From Cohnella candidum (GTDB taxonomy: Bacteria > Bacillota > Bacilli > Paenibacillales > Paenibacillaceae), in the NCBI RefSeq assembly GCF_003713065.1, contig NZ_CP033433.1, positions 4,031,001 to 4,095,000 on the forward strand: a DNA stretch of 64,000 bases, read 5' to 3'. This document shows positions 27,041 through 35,871 of the stretch, in pieces. Under the pieces are notes generated by a model. It made no database searches, was not told where the DNA came from, and was given only the letters and a program-made list of their open reading frames with translations. The position numbers and the translations under genes were made by a program. Position 1 is the stretch's first letter. The number at the start of each line of letters is the position of its first letter.

Positions 27041-27078
27041 AAAAGGCCTTTTCCGATTTCGGAAAAGGCCTTTTTTTT
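27041..27078. terminator. Bidirectional terminator
   Basis: Hairpin AAAAGGCCTTTTCCG-ATTT-CGGAAAAGGCCTTTT followed by further T residues; it closes the minus-strand lipoprotein operon. Confidence 0.85.
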
Positions 27079-27092
27079 CTTGAAAACCGAAG

Positions 27093-29120
27093 TTAACCGT
27101 TTGTACTGCCGTTGTCCTGCCCATTCGGCATCCGGTCCGGGCGCTGGCCGCCTGGGCCGTGGCCACGGCCGCCACCGCCGCCTCCGCCGAAGCCGCCTGT
27201 CGGCGCAGTGGTCACGCCGGATTCGTTCAGGTAGGTTACTTTATCGCCGAGCGTGAAGGTGACGACTTTCGTGCTGCCGCTCGTCTCGCCGCCGTCATAG
27301 AGGCCGTCGGTCGCCGTGCCTGTGGACTTGCCGCCGGTCGAGAGGGTGTAGGAGTCGCCTGCCTTCAAATTCGGCGAGGAAATGACGATGCTGCTGAACG
27401 TTTTCGCCGGCGTGAAAGCCGTGAGCGCTTTGCCGGAGCTGTCCGTCAGGGTGACCAGCGTACCGGCTTCGAGCGTGTTCGGGAACGTCATCTGGATGGC
27501 GCGTTGGGACGAATCCTCGGACGGCGCCTGCGCCATGCCGGAGCTGCCGGCGGCGATGAGATAACCGCCCGATTGCTCGAAGGTTCCGTTGTAATCGAGA
27601 GGTCCGTTGCCGTTGTCGGTCGGGCCGTTCACGATAGCGGTGCCGCCGGACATCGTTGCCGAGCCGTTGGAGTCGAGACCGTCGCCCCCGGCGTTTACAT
27701 AAAGGTAACCCCCGCTGATGGCCAGCATACCGTCCGTCGTGCTGAACGAATCCCCGCCAGCGCCGCCTGCCGCGGAGCCGTCGCTTCCCCCGCTGACATT
27801 CACGCCGTCATCTTGGGCGGCCAGATGGAGGTTGCCGCCCGAGATCGCGATGTCCGCACTCTCAATGCCCTCATAGCTGTTCGTAATGTTGACCGTGCCG
27901 TTCGAGATGGAAAGCGAGTTGTCCGCGTGCATGCCGTCATCGCCGGATGCCAGCACGTATTGGCCGCCTGAGATCAAGAGATTTCCGTTGCTGTGAATCG
28001 CATCGTCTGCCGTATCGATCTTGAAATTGCCGTCCGCGATGGCGATATCGGCCGTCGCTTTAAGCCCTTTGGCGCTGGAAGACTCGGTATCGGTCGTCGC
28101 CGTCTGATCCTGCGTTTGGGTCTGCGTCTGATTCCCCGGCTGACTCCGGAAGCCTCCCGGCCCGTTGTCGGCATGCGTTTTGGTCGATTTCGCATATCCG
28201 CCGCCAGACACGATATTATACGTACCGCCCCCGATCAGGATCGTGGAAGCCGCCTGAATCCCGTCGTTTTTGGACGTAATGTTGAACGTCCCGCTCACGA
28301 TGGTGACGTATCCTTTATCCGCGTCGGCGTCGTTCGTCGATTTCACGCCGTCGCCGCCCGCTGTGACCGTAACCGTGCCGTCCTTCACCGCGACCAGATC
28401 GCGTCCGATGATGCCGTCGTCGGCGGCTTGAACGTCGATCGTCCCGCTCATGATTTTCAGGTCGTCCTTGCCGGTGATGCCGTCCTTCGATTTGCCCGTC
28501 ACGGTCAGCTTGCCGGTGCCGTTGATCGTGAGATCGCTCTTGCTGAAGATCGCCGCCGTAGGCGCTTCTTCGGAAGTATCCGCATAGGACGCGCCGTCAG
28601 AGACGGCGTTGTCCGTGCCTTCCTGCAGCGTAACGATCGTTTTGTCCGCTTGTTTCACGTAGATGGCCGGACCGTCGTTCTTCGTGATATTCGCTCCGTT
28701 CAGCACGAGATGCACGTCAGCGTCTTCCGGCGCGTCGACCACGATTTGGCCATCAGCCACGGTGCCGCTCACGACATAGGTGCCGGCTTGCTTGATGGTG
28801 ATAACCCCGCCGTCGGCGGATGCGCCGGAGCCGGTTACCGCTGGGCCGGCAGCGCTCAGCGCAATCGCGGTCGAGTTGTCCGCGCTCCAAGTCGTGAGGG
28901 AGTCATTGTCGTCGAAGCCTGCCTGCTCGGAGGCTTTGAGGCTTGCAAGCTTCACGGAGGCGGCCGCGGCAGCGCCGCTGGAAGAGGTCTTCGAAACGGA
29001 CGTAGAAGCGGTGGCGGCTGGGGACGACGTAGTCGCGGTGTTGTTGGAGCTGCATCCCGCGGCTAATGCGGCGCTGAGAAGCGCGATGGCGATCAATTTC
29101 GCTTTATTCGAATAATTCAT
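27093..29120 (-). CDS. Cthe_2159-like carbohydrate-binding beta-helix lipoprotein
   Basis: 675 residues. Lipoprotein signal peptide with lipobox LAAGC (Cys23), a Ser/Thr/Ala-rich spacer, then a long right-handed beta-helix built of turns such as SGTIDVQAADDGIIGRD, SGTFNITSKNDGIQAAS and SGGQYVLASGDDGMHAD, in which Asp-Asp-Gly steps recur as in the acid-sugar-binding protein Cthe_2159. The end is Gly-rich and charged. It should sit outside the cell on a lipid anchor and bind an acidic polysaccharide. Third gene of an operon with a VTC-domain protein and a DUF4956 membrane protein, 18 bases after the latter; these three are often found together. Confidence 0.85.
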   Translation of the reverse strand: MNYSNKAKLIAIALLSAALAAGCSSNNTATTSSPAATASTSVSKTSSSGAAAAASVKLASLKASEQAGFDDNDSLTTWSADNSTAIALSAAGPAVTGSGASADGGVITIKQAGTYVVSGTVADGQIVVDAPEDADVHLVLNGANITKNDGPAIYVKQADKTIVTLQEGTDNAVSDGASYADTSEEAPTAAIFSKSDLTINGTGKLTVTGKSKDGITGKDDLKIMSGTIDVQAADDGIIGRDLVAVKDGTVTVTAGGDGVKSTNDADADKGYVTIVSGTFNITSKNDGIQAASTILIGGGTYNIVSGGGYAKSTKTHADNGPGGFRSQPGNQTQTQTQDQTATTDTESSSAKGLKATADIAIADGNFKIDTADDAIHSNGNLLISGGQYVLASGDDGMHADNSLSISNGTVNITNSYEGIESADIAISGGNLHLAAQDDGVNVSGGSDGSAAGGAGGDSFSTTDGMLAISGGYLYVNAGGDGLDSNGSATMSGGTAIVNGPTDNGNGPLDYNGTFEQSGGYLIAAGSSGMAQAPSEDSSQRAIQMTFPNTLEAGTLVTLTDSSGKALTAFTPAKTFSSIVISSPNLKAGDSYTLSTGGKSTGTATDGLYDGGETSGSTKVVTFTLGDKVTYLNESGVTTAPTGGFGGGGGGGRGHGPGGQRPDRMPNGQDNGSTNG

Positions 29121-29138
29121 TTCATCTACCTCTTTTCC

Positions 29139-29819
29139 TCAATATTCCTGCAAGGCAGGATTCATCGTTAACGTGATGTCGAGATTGCCGTTCCGCGTAC
29201 GGACGGCGTCAAGCAGTTCCTTCTGGCTCGTGTTCGGCTTCAACTTCACGGCGTACACGACCTCGTACAGGCTGCCGAGCTCCGTCGTGCGGACCTTCTT
29301 CAGCTCGTAGTCGATGCCAAATTTTCTGAAAATCTCATCGAAGGCTTCCTCATAGCCGAGGCTTTCCGGGATCGTGATTTTCAGCGTCTTCATCCCATCT
29401 TTGTGCGAACCGAACTTGAACGCCTTGAGGACGAGCATGAGCACGCACAGGCAAACCGTGAACAGAATCGCGTAGCCGTAGGCGCCGACGCCGCAGCCGA
29501 GGCCGGCCGCCATCGAGAACAGAACGTACGAGATATCCTTCGAATCGCCCGGCGCGCTTCGGAACCGGATGATGGAGAATGCGCCGGCGAGACTGAAAGC
29601 GCGGGCAATGTTGCTCCCGATCATCAGGATGATGATGGCCACGATCGTCGGAAGCACCATCATCGTCAGCGTGAAGCTTGGAGAATAGGCGGTTTGCGTC
29701 TTCATGTACGTCCAGCTGATCACGCCGCCCAAGAGGATGGACACCGCGAAGGTCAGAAGCGCGTGGCTCAACGATAATTCCGTGACGGATGCCGTTGAAT
29801 TGAAAATGGACTCAATCAT
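29139..29819 (-). CDS. DUF4956 membrane protein
   Basis: 226 residues; three to four hydrophobic helices in the first 125 residues (LSHALLTFAVSILLGG, LTMMVLPTIVAIIILMIG, GYAILFTVCLCVLMLVL) with the conserved ARAFSLAGAFSIIRFRS loop, then a soluble ferredoxin-like C-terminal domain. Its ATG overlaps the stop of the VTC-domain gene (ATGA). DUF4956 proteins regularly pair with VTC-like polymerases and may form the channel or anchor for the product; this is inference. Confidence 0.87.
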   Translation of the reverse strand: MIESIFNSTASVTELSLSHALLTFAVSILLGGVISWTYMKTQTAYSPSFTLTMMVLPTIVAIIILMIGSNIARAFSLAGAFSIIRFRSAPGDSKDISYVLFSMAAGLGCGVGAYGYAILFTVCLCVLMLVLKAFKFGSHKDGMKTLKITIPESLGYEEAFDEIFRKFGIDYELKKVRTTELGSLYEVVYAVKLKPNTSQKELLDAVRTRNGNLDITLTMNPALQEY

Positions 29820-30568
29820 AGAACAATGCTCTCCCTTTCCGGTATGAAGACGTTTCCTGCATGGCGAATGGATTTCTTATACTCATAGCCGTATTTGGAG
29901 AAGCTCGTCCGGTACATTCGATGCTCGGACAGCAGTTTCGCCAGCCACACGGGAATCGTCTTCTCCGCCTTCACTTCCATAAGCCACTGGCCGCGCTCCA
30001 ACAGCTGTTCGCCATGATCGCCGTCTTCCAATTTCAGATCGTACCGCCGCGTCCGAATGTTCGTGTCGAACGTGATCCTCAGATCCCGGTTGCCTTTGCA
30101 GAACATCGCGATTCGGTCATAAGCCAGGTACACCATCGGCTGCAATTCATACCGGGACAGGAAATACTCGATCTCCCGGGTGACCTGCCGATTCATCCCT
30201 TCCCGGTACGCCGGCGGCTGCCCTGTCCGGACGAACTCGTACGCTTCATGAAGCTTCATCGCCGTCCGGCGCTTATTCACGAGGCCGAACACTTTCTTCT
30301 TCAGCTCCAGATACACTTTGGCATCCCGCTCCGGAACACCGTAAGCACGGATTCGGAGCTTCTCCCTGTACTTCGGCTTCGAGAGGCTGTTGCGGATCAG
30401 CGTATGCTGCTCGGTGTCGTAGTACAGGTTGCTGATGGAATAAAATTTATCGTTCTTGTTGTGGGCATCCAGCTCCATGTATTCCATCAGGCGGTTGTAG
30501 AGGCCGTAGAAGGCTTTCGAATCCATTAAGTATTTGTTCTCGTATCTGTTAAACACTTCAATTGCCAA
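29816..30568 (-). CDS. VTC-domain polyphosphate polymerase-like protein
   Basis: About 250 residues of the VTC tunnel fold. Basic and acidic residues that line the polyphosphate tunnel are recognisable: YREKLRIRAYG, KVYLELKKK with NKRRTAMKL, and the metal-binding Glu in LMEVKAEKTIP. The yeast VTC4 homologue makes polyphosphate from ATP; bacterial members next to DUF4956 are not well defined. TTG 30568 is preferred because AAAGGGG is 8 bases upstream; the frame also has an ATG at 30589. First gene of the three-gene operon. Confidence 0.85.
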   Translation of the reverse strand: MAIEVFNRYENKYLMDSKAFYGLYNRLMEYMELDAHNKNDKFYSISNLYYDTEQHTLIRNSLSKPKYREKLRIRAYGVPERDAKVYLELKKKVFGLVNKRRTAMKLHEAYEFVRTGQPPAYREGMNRQVTREIEYFLSRYELQPMVYLAYDRIAMFCKGNRDLRITFDTNIRTRRYDLKLEDGDHGEQLLERGQWLMEVKAEKTIPVWLAKLLSEHRMYRTSFSKYGYEYKKSIRHAGNVFIPERESIVL

Positions 30569-30689
30569 GTTCGGCACCCCTTTCTTCATTCGGCGACCGC
30601 CGTGTCGCCCTTCCTGTCTGTAGAATAGGGCGCGAACCTTTAGCGAATCTTAAATGGTAAACGGAGTATAAATGTTTTTGCGGCAACGA

Positions 30690-30724
30690 CGAAAAGGGGC
30701 TCTCCCTTTACGGGAAAGCCCCTT
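30690..30724 (-). terminator. Terminator of the lspA-SGNH unit
   Basis: Hairpin AAGGGGCTCTCCC / GGGAAAGCCCCTT with TTTTC on the minus strand. Confidence 0.8.
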
Positions 30725-30746
30725 ACCTATCAGAACTGCTTACAAG

Positions 30747-31409
30747 CTAAAGGTATTTTTGCAAGTTCTCCAAAATGACCGCATAGGCATTCGCGAACAT
30801 ATGAACCCCGTCGATCCCGAACTCTTCTTTCAGATTCCCTTCCGAATCCGCGAGCCCCTCGTTCACGTCTATGTAGGCATATCCGTGCTTGGCCGCCAGC
30901 CGCTCGATCGCTTCGTTCGCTTCCCGGATCGCCTCGTTGGTCCGCCTTTGGAACACCTCGTCCATCCACCCTCTAGGAACGAGAGGAAACTCCGCCTTGG
31001 CGTTGACGGGATAATAAGCCATGACGTAGACCCGGCAGTCCGGCAGTCTATCGCCGATCCGGGTTAAAATCTCGTCGTAGTTCGCAACCAAGTTCTCCAG
31101 CCGGTAATCCGTCGCGCTGATGTCGTTCGTGCCGATGTTGATGAAGATTTTAGAGGGCTCCAACTCGAAAATGCAGGCCTCCATCGATGCCAATAACTCT
31201 GCCGTTACATAACCCGCGATCCCACGATTGTATACACAGACCTGGCGCTTCAGTGTCTGCTGCAGTTCATGGATTGGGAAGAACTCCATCAGGGAGGAGC
31301 CGACGAGCACGGTTTGTCCTTTACGCGCGTAACGATTGAGGATTTGGTACTTTCTCACTTTCTCCCGCTTCTCGTCATACACTAACGCTTGTTCCTCGGG
31401 AGCCGCCAT
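30747..31409 (-). CDS. SGNH/GDSL-type hydrolase
   Basis: 220 residues without signal peptide. Block I is VGSSLMEFFP (nucleophile Ser), block II has NRGIAGY (Gly), block III is INIGTNDIS (Asn), and the Asp-His pair is in GIDGVHMFANAY. These esterases remove acyl groups from lipids or glycans. The gene begins one base after the lspA stop, so it is cotranscribed with the lipoprotein signal peptidase, though a functional link is not shown. Confidence 0.88.
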   Translation of the reverse strand: MAAPEEQALVYDEKREKVRKYQILNRYARKGQTVLVGSSLMEFFPIHELQQTLKRQVCVYNRGIAGYVTAELLASMEACIFELEPSKIFINIGTNDISATDYRLENLVANYDEILTRIGDRLPDCRVYVMAYYPVNAKAEFPLVPRGWMDEVFQRRTNEAIREANEAIERLAAKHGYAYIDVNEGLADSEGNLKEEFGIDGVHMFANAYAVILENLQKYL

Positions 31410-31410
31410 T

Positions 31411-31872
31411 TTACGCCCCCTCCTTCTTCGATGATGGCCTGAACCCGCGAAAAATTTGATCCGCCACGATGATCACGATGCCGCAGTAGACCCAAATATC
31501 CGCGAAATTCATCGTCGCCTGGTCGGAGAAATACAGGAAGTCCGTAACCTGGTTATACACGATGCGGTCGATCGCGTTGCCTACGGCTCCCCCGATGACC
31601 AACGCCACACCGCACTGCATGAGCGGCGACCGGAACCATCCCTTGCTCCTCAAGTAAAGAGCAACGGCAACCAGAATAAGGACCAACACGGCCAGCCACC
31701 TCCCGTAGCCGACGAACAGATAACCGGATGTCCCATGATTCGCGAGGTGGGTCAGCTTGATGACGCCGCCCCAGAGTTCGGTTTTCTCCCCGGGCTCCAG
31801 ATTCGTGCGAATGGCTATCTTCGTCACCAAATCGAGGACAATTGAAACAATGATAATGAGATAAAAGGTCAT
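31411..31872 (-). CDS. lspA: Lipoprotein signal peptidase II (LspA-like)
   Basis: 153-residue membrane aspartyl protease with four helices that cleaves prolipoproteins after diacylglyceryl transfer. Conserved boxes: DLVTKIAIR, NHGTSG (usual N-x-G), GGAVGNAIDR with the first catalytic Asp, VTDFLYF and MNFADIWVYCG with the second. The sequence diverges somewhat from housekeeping LspA and the context is not the usual rluD/ileS one, so it may be a second copy. Upstream hairpin at 31902. Confidence 0.9.
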   Translation of the reverse strand: MTFYLIIIVSIVLDLVTKIAIRTNLEPGEKTELWGGVIKLTHLANHGTSGYLFVGYGRWLAVLVLILVAVALYLRSKGWFRSPLMQCGVALVIGGAVGNAIDRIVYNQVTDFLYFSDQATMNFADIWVYCGIVIIVADQIFRGFRPSSKKEGA

Positions 31873-31901
31873 GGAATAAACCTCGCTCGCCTAAACGATA
31901 T

Positions 31902-31931
31902 AACCCGGCCTCTTCTGAGGCCGGGTTTTTG
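31902..31931. terminator. Hairpin between CDGSH gene and lspA
   Basis: Perfect AACCCGGCCTC-TTCT-GAGGCCGGGTT hairpin; the T run is on the plus strand, but both flanking genes are minus-strand. It probably still ends the CDGSH transcript. Confidence 0.65.
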
Positions 31932-31941
31932 ATGCTGCAAC

Positions 31942-32157
31942 TTACGGCTTCTGAGCCCTTGGAGCGCTTTCGAAGCCGTTCGACTTGTGCGTTCCGTCGC
32001 AGAACGGTTTGTTTCCCGATGCCCCGCACCGGCACAGCGAGAACGATTCTTTGTGCTCGAACGGGTTCCCTTCCGCGTCCACCAGCTCGACCGGTCCCGT
32101 TACCCGAAGCGAACCGTTATCGTTCACCTTAATCGTCACCTTGATTTCATCCGTCAT
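31942..32157 (-). CDS. CDGSH iron-sulfur domain protein
   Basis: 71 residues. The C-terminal half has the complete 2Fe-2S ligand set C-x-C-x2-S-x3-P-x-C-D-G-T-H (CRCGASGNKPFCDGTH), the mitoNEET-type motif. The N-terminal half is a short beta strand region. Small soluble redox or cluster-transfer protein; partner not evident. Confidence 0.93.
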   Translation of the reverse strand: MTDEIKVTIKVNDNGSLRVTGPVELVDAEGNPFEHKESFSLCRCGASGNKPFCDGTHKSNGFESAPRAQKP

Positions 32158-32237
32158 GCGTTGGCCTCCTATACGATGGTCGATCTTAGGATATGCAGTT
32201 TCTCTTTACTTCTTCGAAGCAAGCGGCTATTCCTGCT

Positions 32238-32912
32238 TTATTTCACCCACACCCGCAGCGGACCTATGGGTGTCCAACCCGATGCACGCGCGGCCTCAAG
32301 GCTGCCGTTCCTTTCGTAGCCAACCATAGGGAAACCGGGGAATGCAGCCGAAACGACCTTCACGATGTCTGTCCACATACTTTCTTCCGCCTGACCGGTG
32401 GAGAAGACATTCGAAACTCCAACCGCGTCGGCACCCAAGTAGGCGATGAACCCCGACCGTTGATCTTGGTCACGATGCATGAAAATTTTGACGTCATTCC
32501 GCCGCAACAATTCCGGTCGAATTACGGTTCCCGTCCCATTCGCGTCAGACCACTCTTTCAACTCTTCTTCCGTCGCAACCGTAAGCCATGATCGTTGGGC
32601 GGGTCCTGCTTCCTTCACCGGGGCATGGTAAATCCAATCCGCCTCGAACAACATTTTGAATCCGTGCGATGCCAAATCAAGATTCGCATAACTGTCCTTG
32701 ATGCCCGAAACTTCACCGCCACCGATGAAATCCATCACTTCTTCAGTCGTGACCTTACTATTGTTCGTTATGATATCGGGATAAAAAGCAGGCGCCTTTG
32801 CCCGTAATCCCCATACGTTTCCTTTGGAGATATGCGCGATTCCATGGGTATGGCAAACGATTCCGCACCAAGCGATATTATTGGCAACCGCTAGATCCAC
32901 TAGAGTTTTCAT
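32238..32912 (-). CDS. Probable GNAT-fold N-acetyltransferase, divergent
   Basis: 224 residues. The C-terminal half has a pattern typical of GNAT proteins (GFIAYLGADAVGVSNVFS, then PMVGYERNGSLEAARASGW), but the acetyl-CoA motif R/Q-x-x-G-x-G/A is not clear, so assignment is tentative. An ATG at 32912 (GGAG upstream) is chosen over a longer frame that overlaps the MATE gene. It begins 30 bases after the MATE stop and may be in its operon. Confidence 0.62.
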   Translation of the reverse strand: MKTLVDLAVANNIAWCGIVCHTHGIAHISKGNVWGLRAKAPAFYPDIITNNSKVTTEEVMDFIGGGEVSGIKDSYANLDLASHGFKMLFEADWIYHAPVKEAGPAQRSWLTVATEEELKEWSDANGTGTVIRPELLRRNDVKIFMHRDQDQRSGFIAYLGADAVGVSNVFSTGQAEESMWTDIVKVVSAAFPGFPMVGYERNGSLEAARASGWTPIGPLRVWVK

Positions 32913-32941
32913 ATCTTCTTCACTCCATTGTTCAACACGCT

Positions 32942-34321
32942 TTACATGGAAGTTTCCGCAGCCGAAACCGGCTTCACCAACGCTTTCTTCTCCCACGCCC
33001 GGCTTCTCCAGCGAAGCAGCATGAGGACGCCTCGCAGCCATTCATCCACCGCGAAGGCAATCCAGACGCCAATCAGTCCGATCCCGGAATGAACGCCCAG
33101 ATAATAAGCGAGCGGCACCGAAACTCCCCACATCGAGATCACGCCCATGAGGACAGGAAAACGGGCATCCCCGGCCGCGCGCAGCGAGTTGATAATGACG
33201 ATATTGAACGTCCGGCCCGGCTCGATCACGATGGAAAGCAGAAAAATACTCGCACCGACGGCAATGATATCCGGATTCTCCGTGAACAGGCCGATGATCT
33301 CGTGCCGGAATATCGAAGCCGTCCCGACAATGGCGAGCGTTAAGAAGAAGGTGACTTTCACGCTTTTCATGAGCCTGCGATAAGCAGCTTCCATCTCGCC
33401 GGCGCCGACCATTTGCCCGACGATGATCTCCGTACCCGCCCCGATCGCCATCGCAAGCGCCATATAATAATTCGAAACGTTCATGACGTAGACATGGGTG
33501 CTTAACGCGGTGACTCCGATCACATTGACGAAGCTGATGATCATCAGATATTGCGACTGCCAGGACAGATGCTCGCCCGCGGCAGGCAAGCCGACGCTGA
33601 GGATCTTCTTGACGTAAGAACCGTTCCAGGTCACGTAATCTTTTATCCGAATCCGTGAAGGTATACGGCGATACAAAATCGCGAAAAGCACGACGATGCC
33701 GAGCAAACGGCTGACCACCGTGGATACGGCCGCTCCCGTCACTCCCCATTCCGGGAAGCCGAAGTTGCCGAAAATGAGCAAATAGTTACCCGTGATATGG
33801 ATCACGTTGACGCCCAGGGTGACGAACATGACGCTCTTCGTATTGCCGCCCGCCCGGATAATGGACGACACCGCGTAGGAGAGCGCCTCGATCCAAATAA
33901 AGCCTCCGATGATTTTCAAATAGCGGCCGGCGATCCCGATTTGCTCGGGACTTAAGTGCATCAGCCGCATGAGAGGCTCACCGAACCCGACGAGCACGAT
34001 GCTGACGAAGATCCCGAATGCCAGGTTGATCGTAATGGCGAGCGCCGAGATGCGGCTCGCTTCTTTCTCCCGCCCGGCGCCGATATACTGCGAAACGACC
34101 ACGCTGGTACCGATCCCGACGAAACCGAACATGAGAATGCAGAAGAAAATGATTTCGTTGGCTAATCCTACCGCTCCCGTCGCCGTGTCCGAGATGCGGC
34201 TTAACATGAACACGTCTACGGTACCGAGCAGCATCCGAAGCACGGAATCGATGAAAATCGGCCAAGTAACGGCAAAGAGACTAAGTTTCTTCCATGATGG
34301 AATGCGATCCGATGTTGTCAC
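32942..34321 (-). CDS. MATE-family efflux transporter
   Basis: 459 residues, 12 hydrophobic helices in two similar halves (MLLGTVDVFMLSRISDTATG and MAIGAGTEIIVGQMVGAGEM regions). MATE proteins export cationic drugs or toxins using Na+ or H+. GTG 34321 with AGGAG 9 bases upstream. Divergent from a broken acetyltransferase gene. Confidence 0.92.
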   Translation of the reverse strand: MTTSDRIPSWKKLSLFAVTWPIFIDSVLRMLLGTVDVFMLSRISDTATGAVGLANEIIFFCILMFGFVGIGTSVVVSQYIGAGREKEASRISALAITINLAFGIFVSIVLVGFGEPLMRLMHLSPEQIGIAGRYLKIIGGFIWIEALSYAVSSIIRAGGNTKSVMFVTLGVNVIHITGNYLLIFGNFGFPEWGVTGAAVSTVVSRLLGIVVLFAILYRRIPSRIRIKDYVTWNGSYVKKILSVGLPAAGEHLSWQSQYLMIISFVNVIGVTALSTHVYVMNVSNYYMALAMAIGAGTEIIVGQMVGAGEMEAAYRRLMKSVKVTFFLTLAIVGTASIFRHEIIGLFTENPDIIAVGASIFLLSIVIEPGRTFNIVIINSLRAAGDARFPVLMGVISMWGVSVPLAYYLGVHSGIGLIGVWIAFAVDEWLRGVLMLLRWRSRAWEKKALVKPVSAAETSM

Positions 34322-34443
34322 TTCTTCAAACTCCTATTGTGCCTGCACTATGCGTTTTACCCTAGTGTAGTTCCTGCAGGCAATTCCGTCTATGGCGTGT
34401 TATGATTTCTAAAACGAAACCTTCCTGCTCAGATGGAGACAAT

Positions 34444-35330
34444 ATGAACGATAAAACCATTCTCGAAAGTATAGAATTGGCGAGGGCGGAACATTCCGAT
34501 TTCACGGCCTATTTTTCCGTGTACCGGGAGAATATCCGGCTGCGCCGGGATTGGAGCCTGCCGCTCACTTCCGTTCCGGAGAATGCGCCCTGCTACTGGA
34601 TGATGCAAGCAGGCCGACGAATCGGAGGCGTCCTCATGAGCGAGAATAAGCTGGGTCCGCTGTTCGTCATCCCGCCGCACCCACTGACGGACTTTTTATT
34701 GCGTGATCTCATCGCTTATGTAAAGTCGATCTCCGATCCCGCGAGATCCATCGAAGCCGCCGGCGTGCTTCCCTCCCAGATGGAGTCATTCGAGCGAAAC
34801 GGGTTCGAGCCGACCCTTGCCCGCCATGGGATGATCCGGCCTACGGATTCTTTTGAAATTGCGCTATCGGAAGAATACGTACTGAAACAGCCCGATCCCT
34901 CGGATATAGAAGAGATAGTCTCCGTCCTTCTCACATCCTTCGAACAAGGGACGGGAGATACTTTCATGAATGACGGCGAAGAGGAATTGAAAGAGGATTT
35001 GGCGGAGTTTTTTACCGAGATGCAGGGGGACGACGCCTTACGGACAGCCTCGGCCGTTATATGGGATCAACGACTTCTTCCATCGCCGGTGTTTGCTTGA
35101 TCGGACGCAACGAAGGGTGGCCGTTCATTTCCTATGTCGCCGTACTGCCGGCCTATCGGGGATACGGGCTGGCCACGGCGATGATGAAGCATGCTCTGTC
35201 GTGCCTCCACGAACAAGGCGAACCGTTGCTCCTGTTGTTCGTCACCGTCGGCAACAAAGCCAAGGACGTGTACGAAAAACTCGGATTCTGGTCCGCCTGT
35301 CCCGTTACGCAAATGATTTATATCGAGTAA
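34444..35330 (+). pseudogene. GNAT acetyltransferase gene broken by a frameshift
   Basis: Frame 1 runs from ATG 34444 to a stop at 35100; the protein pattern continues in another frame from about 35061 to 35330, containing the acetyl-CoA motif VLPAYRGYGLATAMM and GFWSACPVTQMIY. Joining near 35045-35065 by restoring one base would give a full-length protein of about 295 residues with an N-terminal extra domain. The lesion equals a one-base deletion; a sequencing error is possible. GGAG precedes the start normally. Confidence 0.78.
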
Positions 35331-35333
35331 CCG

Positions 35334-35840
35334 TCAGCCCTCCAAGGAAAGCCGGAACGCTTTCACCGTGATGCCGTCACCCGCCGGTTGGAAATCGTAT
35401 TGAGGCAGCCGCTTGAACCCCAGCTTCTCGTACAGCTTGATCGCGTTCGTCATGAACTCCCCGGTATGCAGGCCGATCGCCTTGCATCCGCTGGACTTCG
35501 CGCGGGCCATACACTCCTTGAGGAGAGCGGAAGCGACGCCCTTTCCCCGGTATTCCGGAGAAACCGCGAGCATGCGGATCTCCGGATAATCGACCCGATC
35601 CACGTTGCCTTCATACGCATCCGAATCGGCGGGGAACAATGCCACGCTGCCGGCGATATTCCCATCGATAACCGCGACGATGAGCTCCACGCCGGGCTGG
35701 TTGTCGGCTTCCGAAGCGAGGGCCCGCGCCAACGCCTGCCAGTGCGCGTCCGGAACCGATTCCGCGTGCTCGCGGTAGGCGTTCACCCTCTGTTCCCGAA
35801 TAAAACTCCGTTCCCCCTGAAGGGCATCGCGTAATTCCAT
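35334..35840 (-). CDS. GNAT N-acetyltransferase
   Basis: 168 residues with the complete GNAT core: IRMLAVSPEYRGKGVASALL (acetyl-CoA site), AIGLHTGEFMTNAIKLYEKL. Substrate unknown. ATG 35840 has AGAGGTGG upstream; an ATG at 35870 lacks a ribosome site. It starts 32 bases after the hydroquinone-reductase-like gene and is the last member of a five-gene operon. Its stop is 3 bases from the end of the convergent broken acetyltransferase. Confidence 0.87.
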   Translation of the reverse strand: MELRDALQGERSFIREQRVNAYREHAESVPDAHWQALARALASEADNQPGVELIVAVIDGNIAGSVALFPADSDAYEGNVDRVDYPEIRMLAVSPEYRGKGVASALLKECMARAKSSGCKAIGLHTGEFMTNAIKLYEKLGFKRLPQYDFQPAGDGITVKAFRLSLEG

Positions 35841-35871
35841 ATCCCTTTTCCACCTCTTGTTGGAATCCATC

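Noticed and set aside
27993..29066. 357-codon plus-strand frame opposite the beta-helix lipoprotein
   Set aside because: Composition follows the repeats of the real gene on the other strand.
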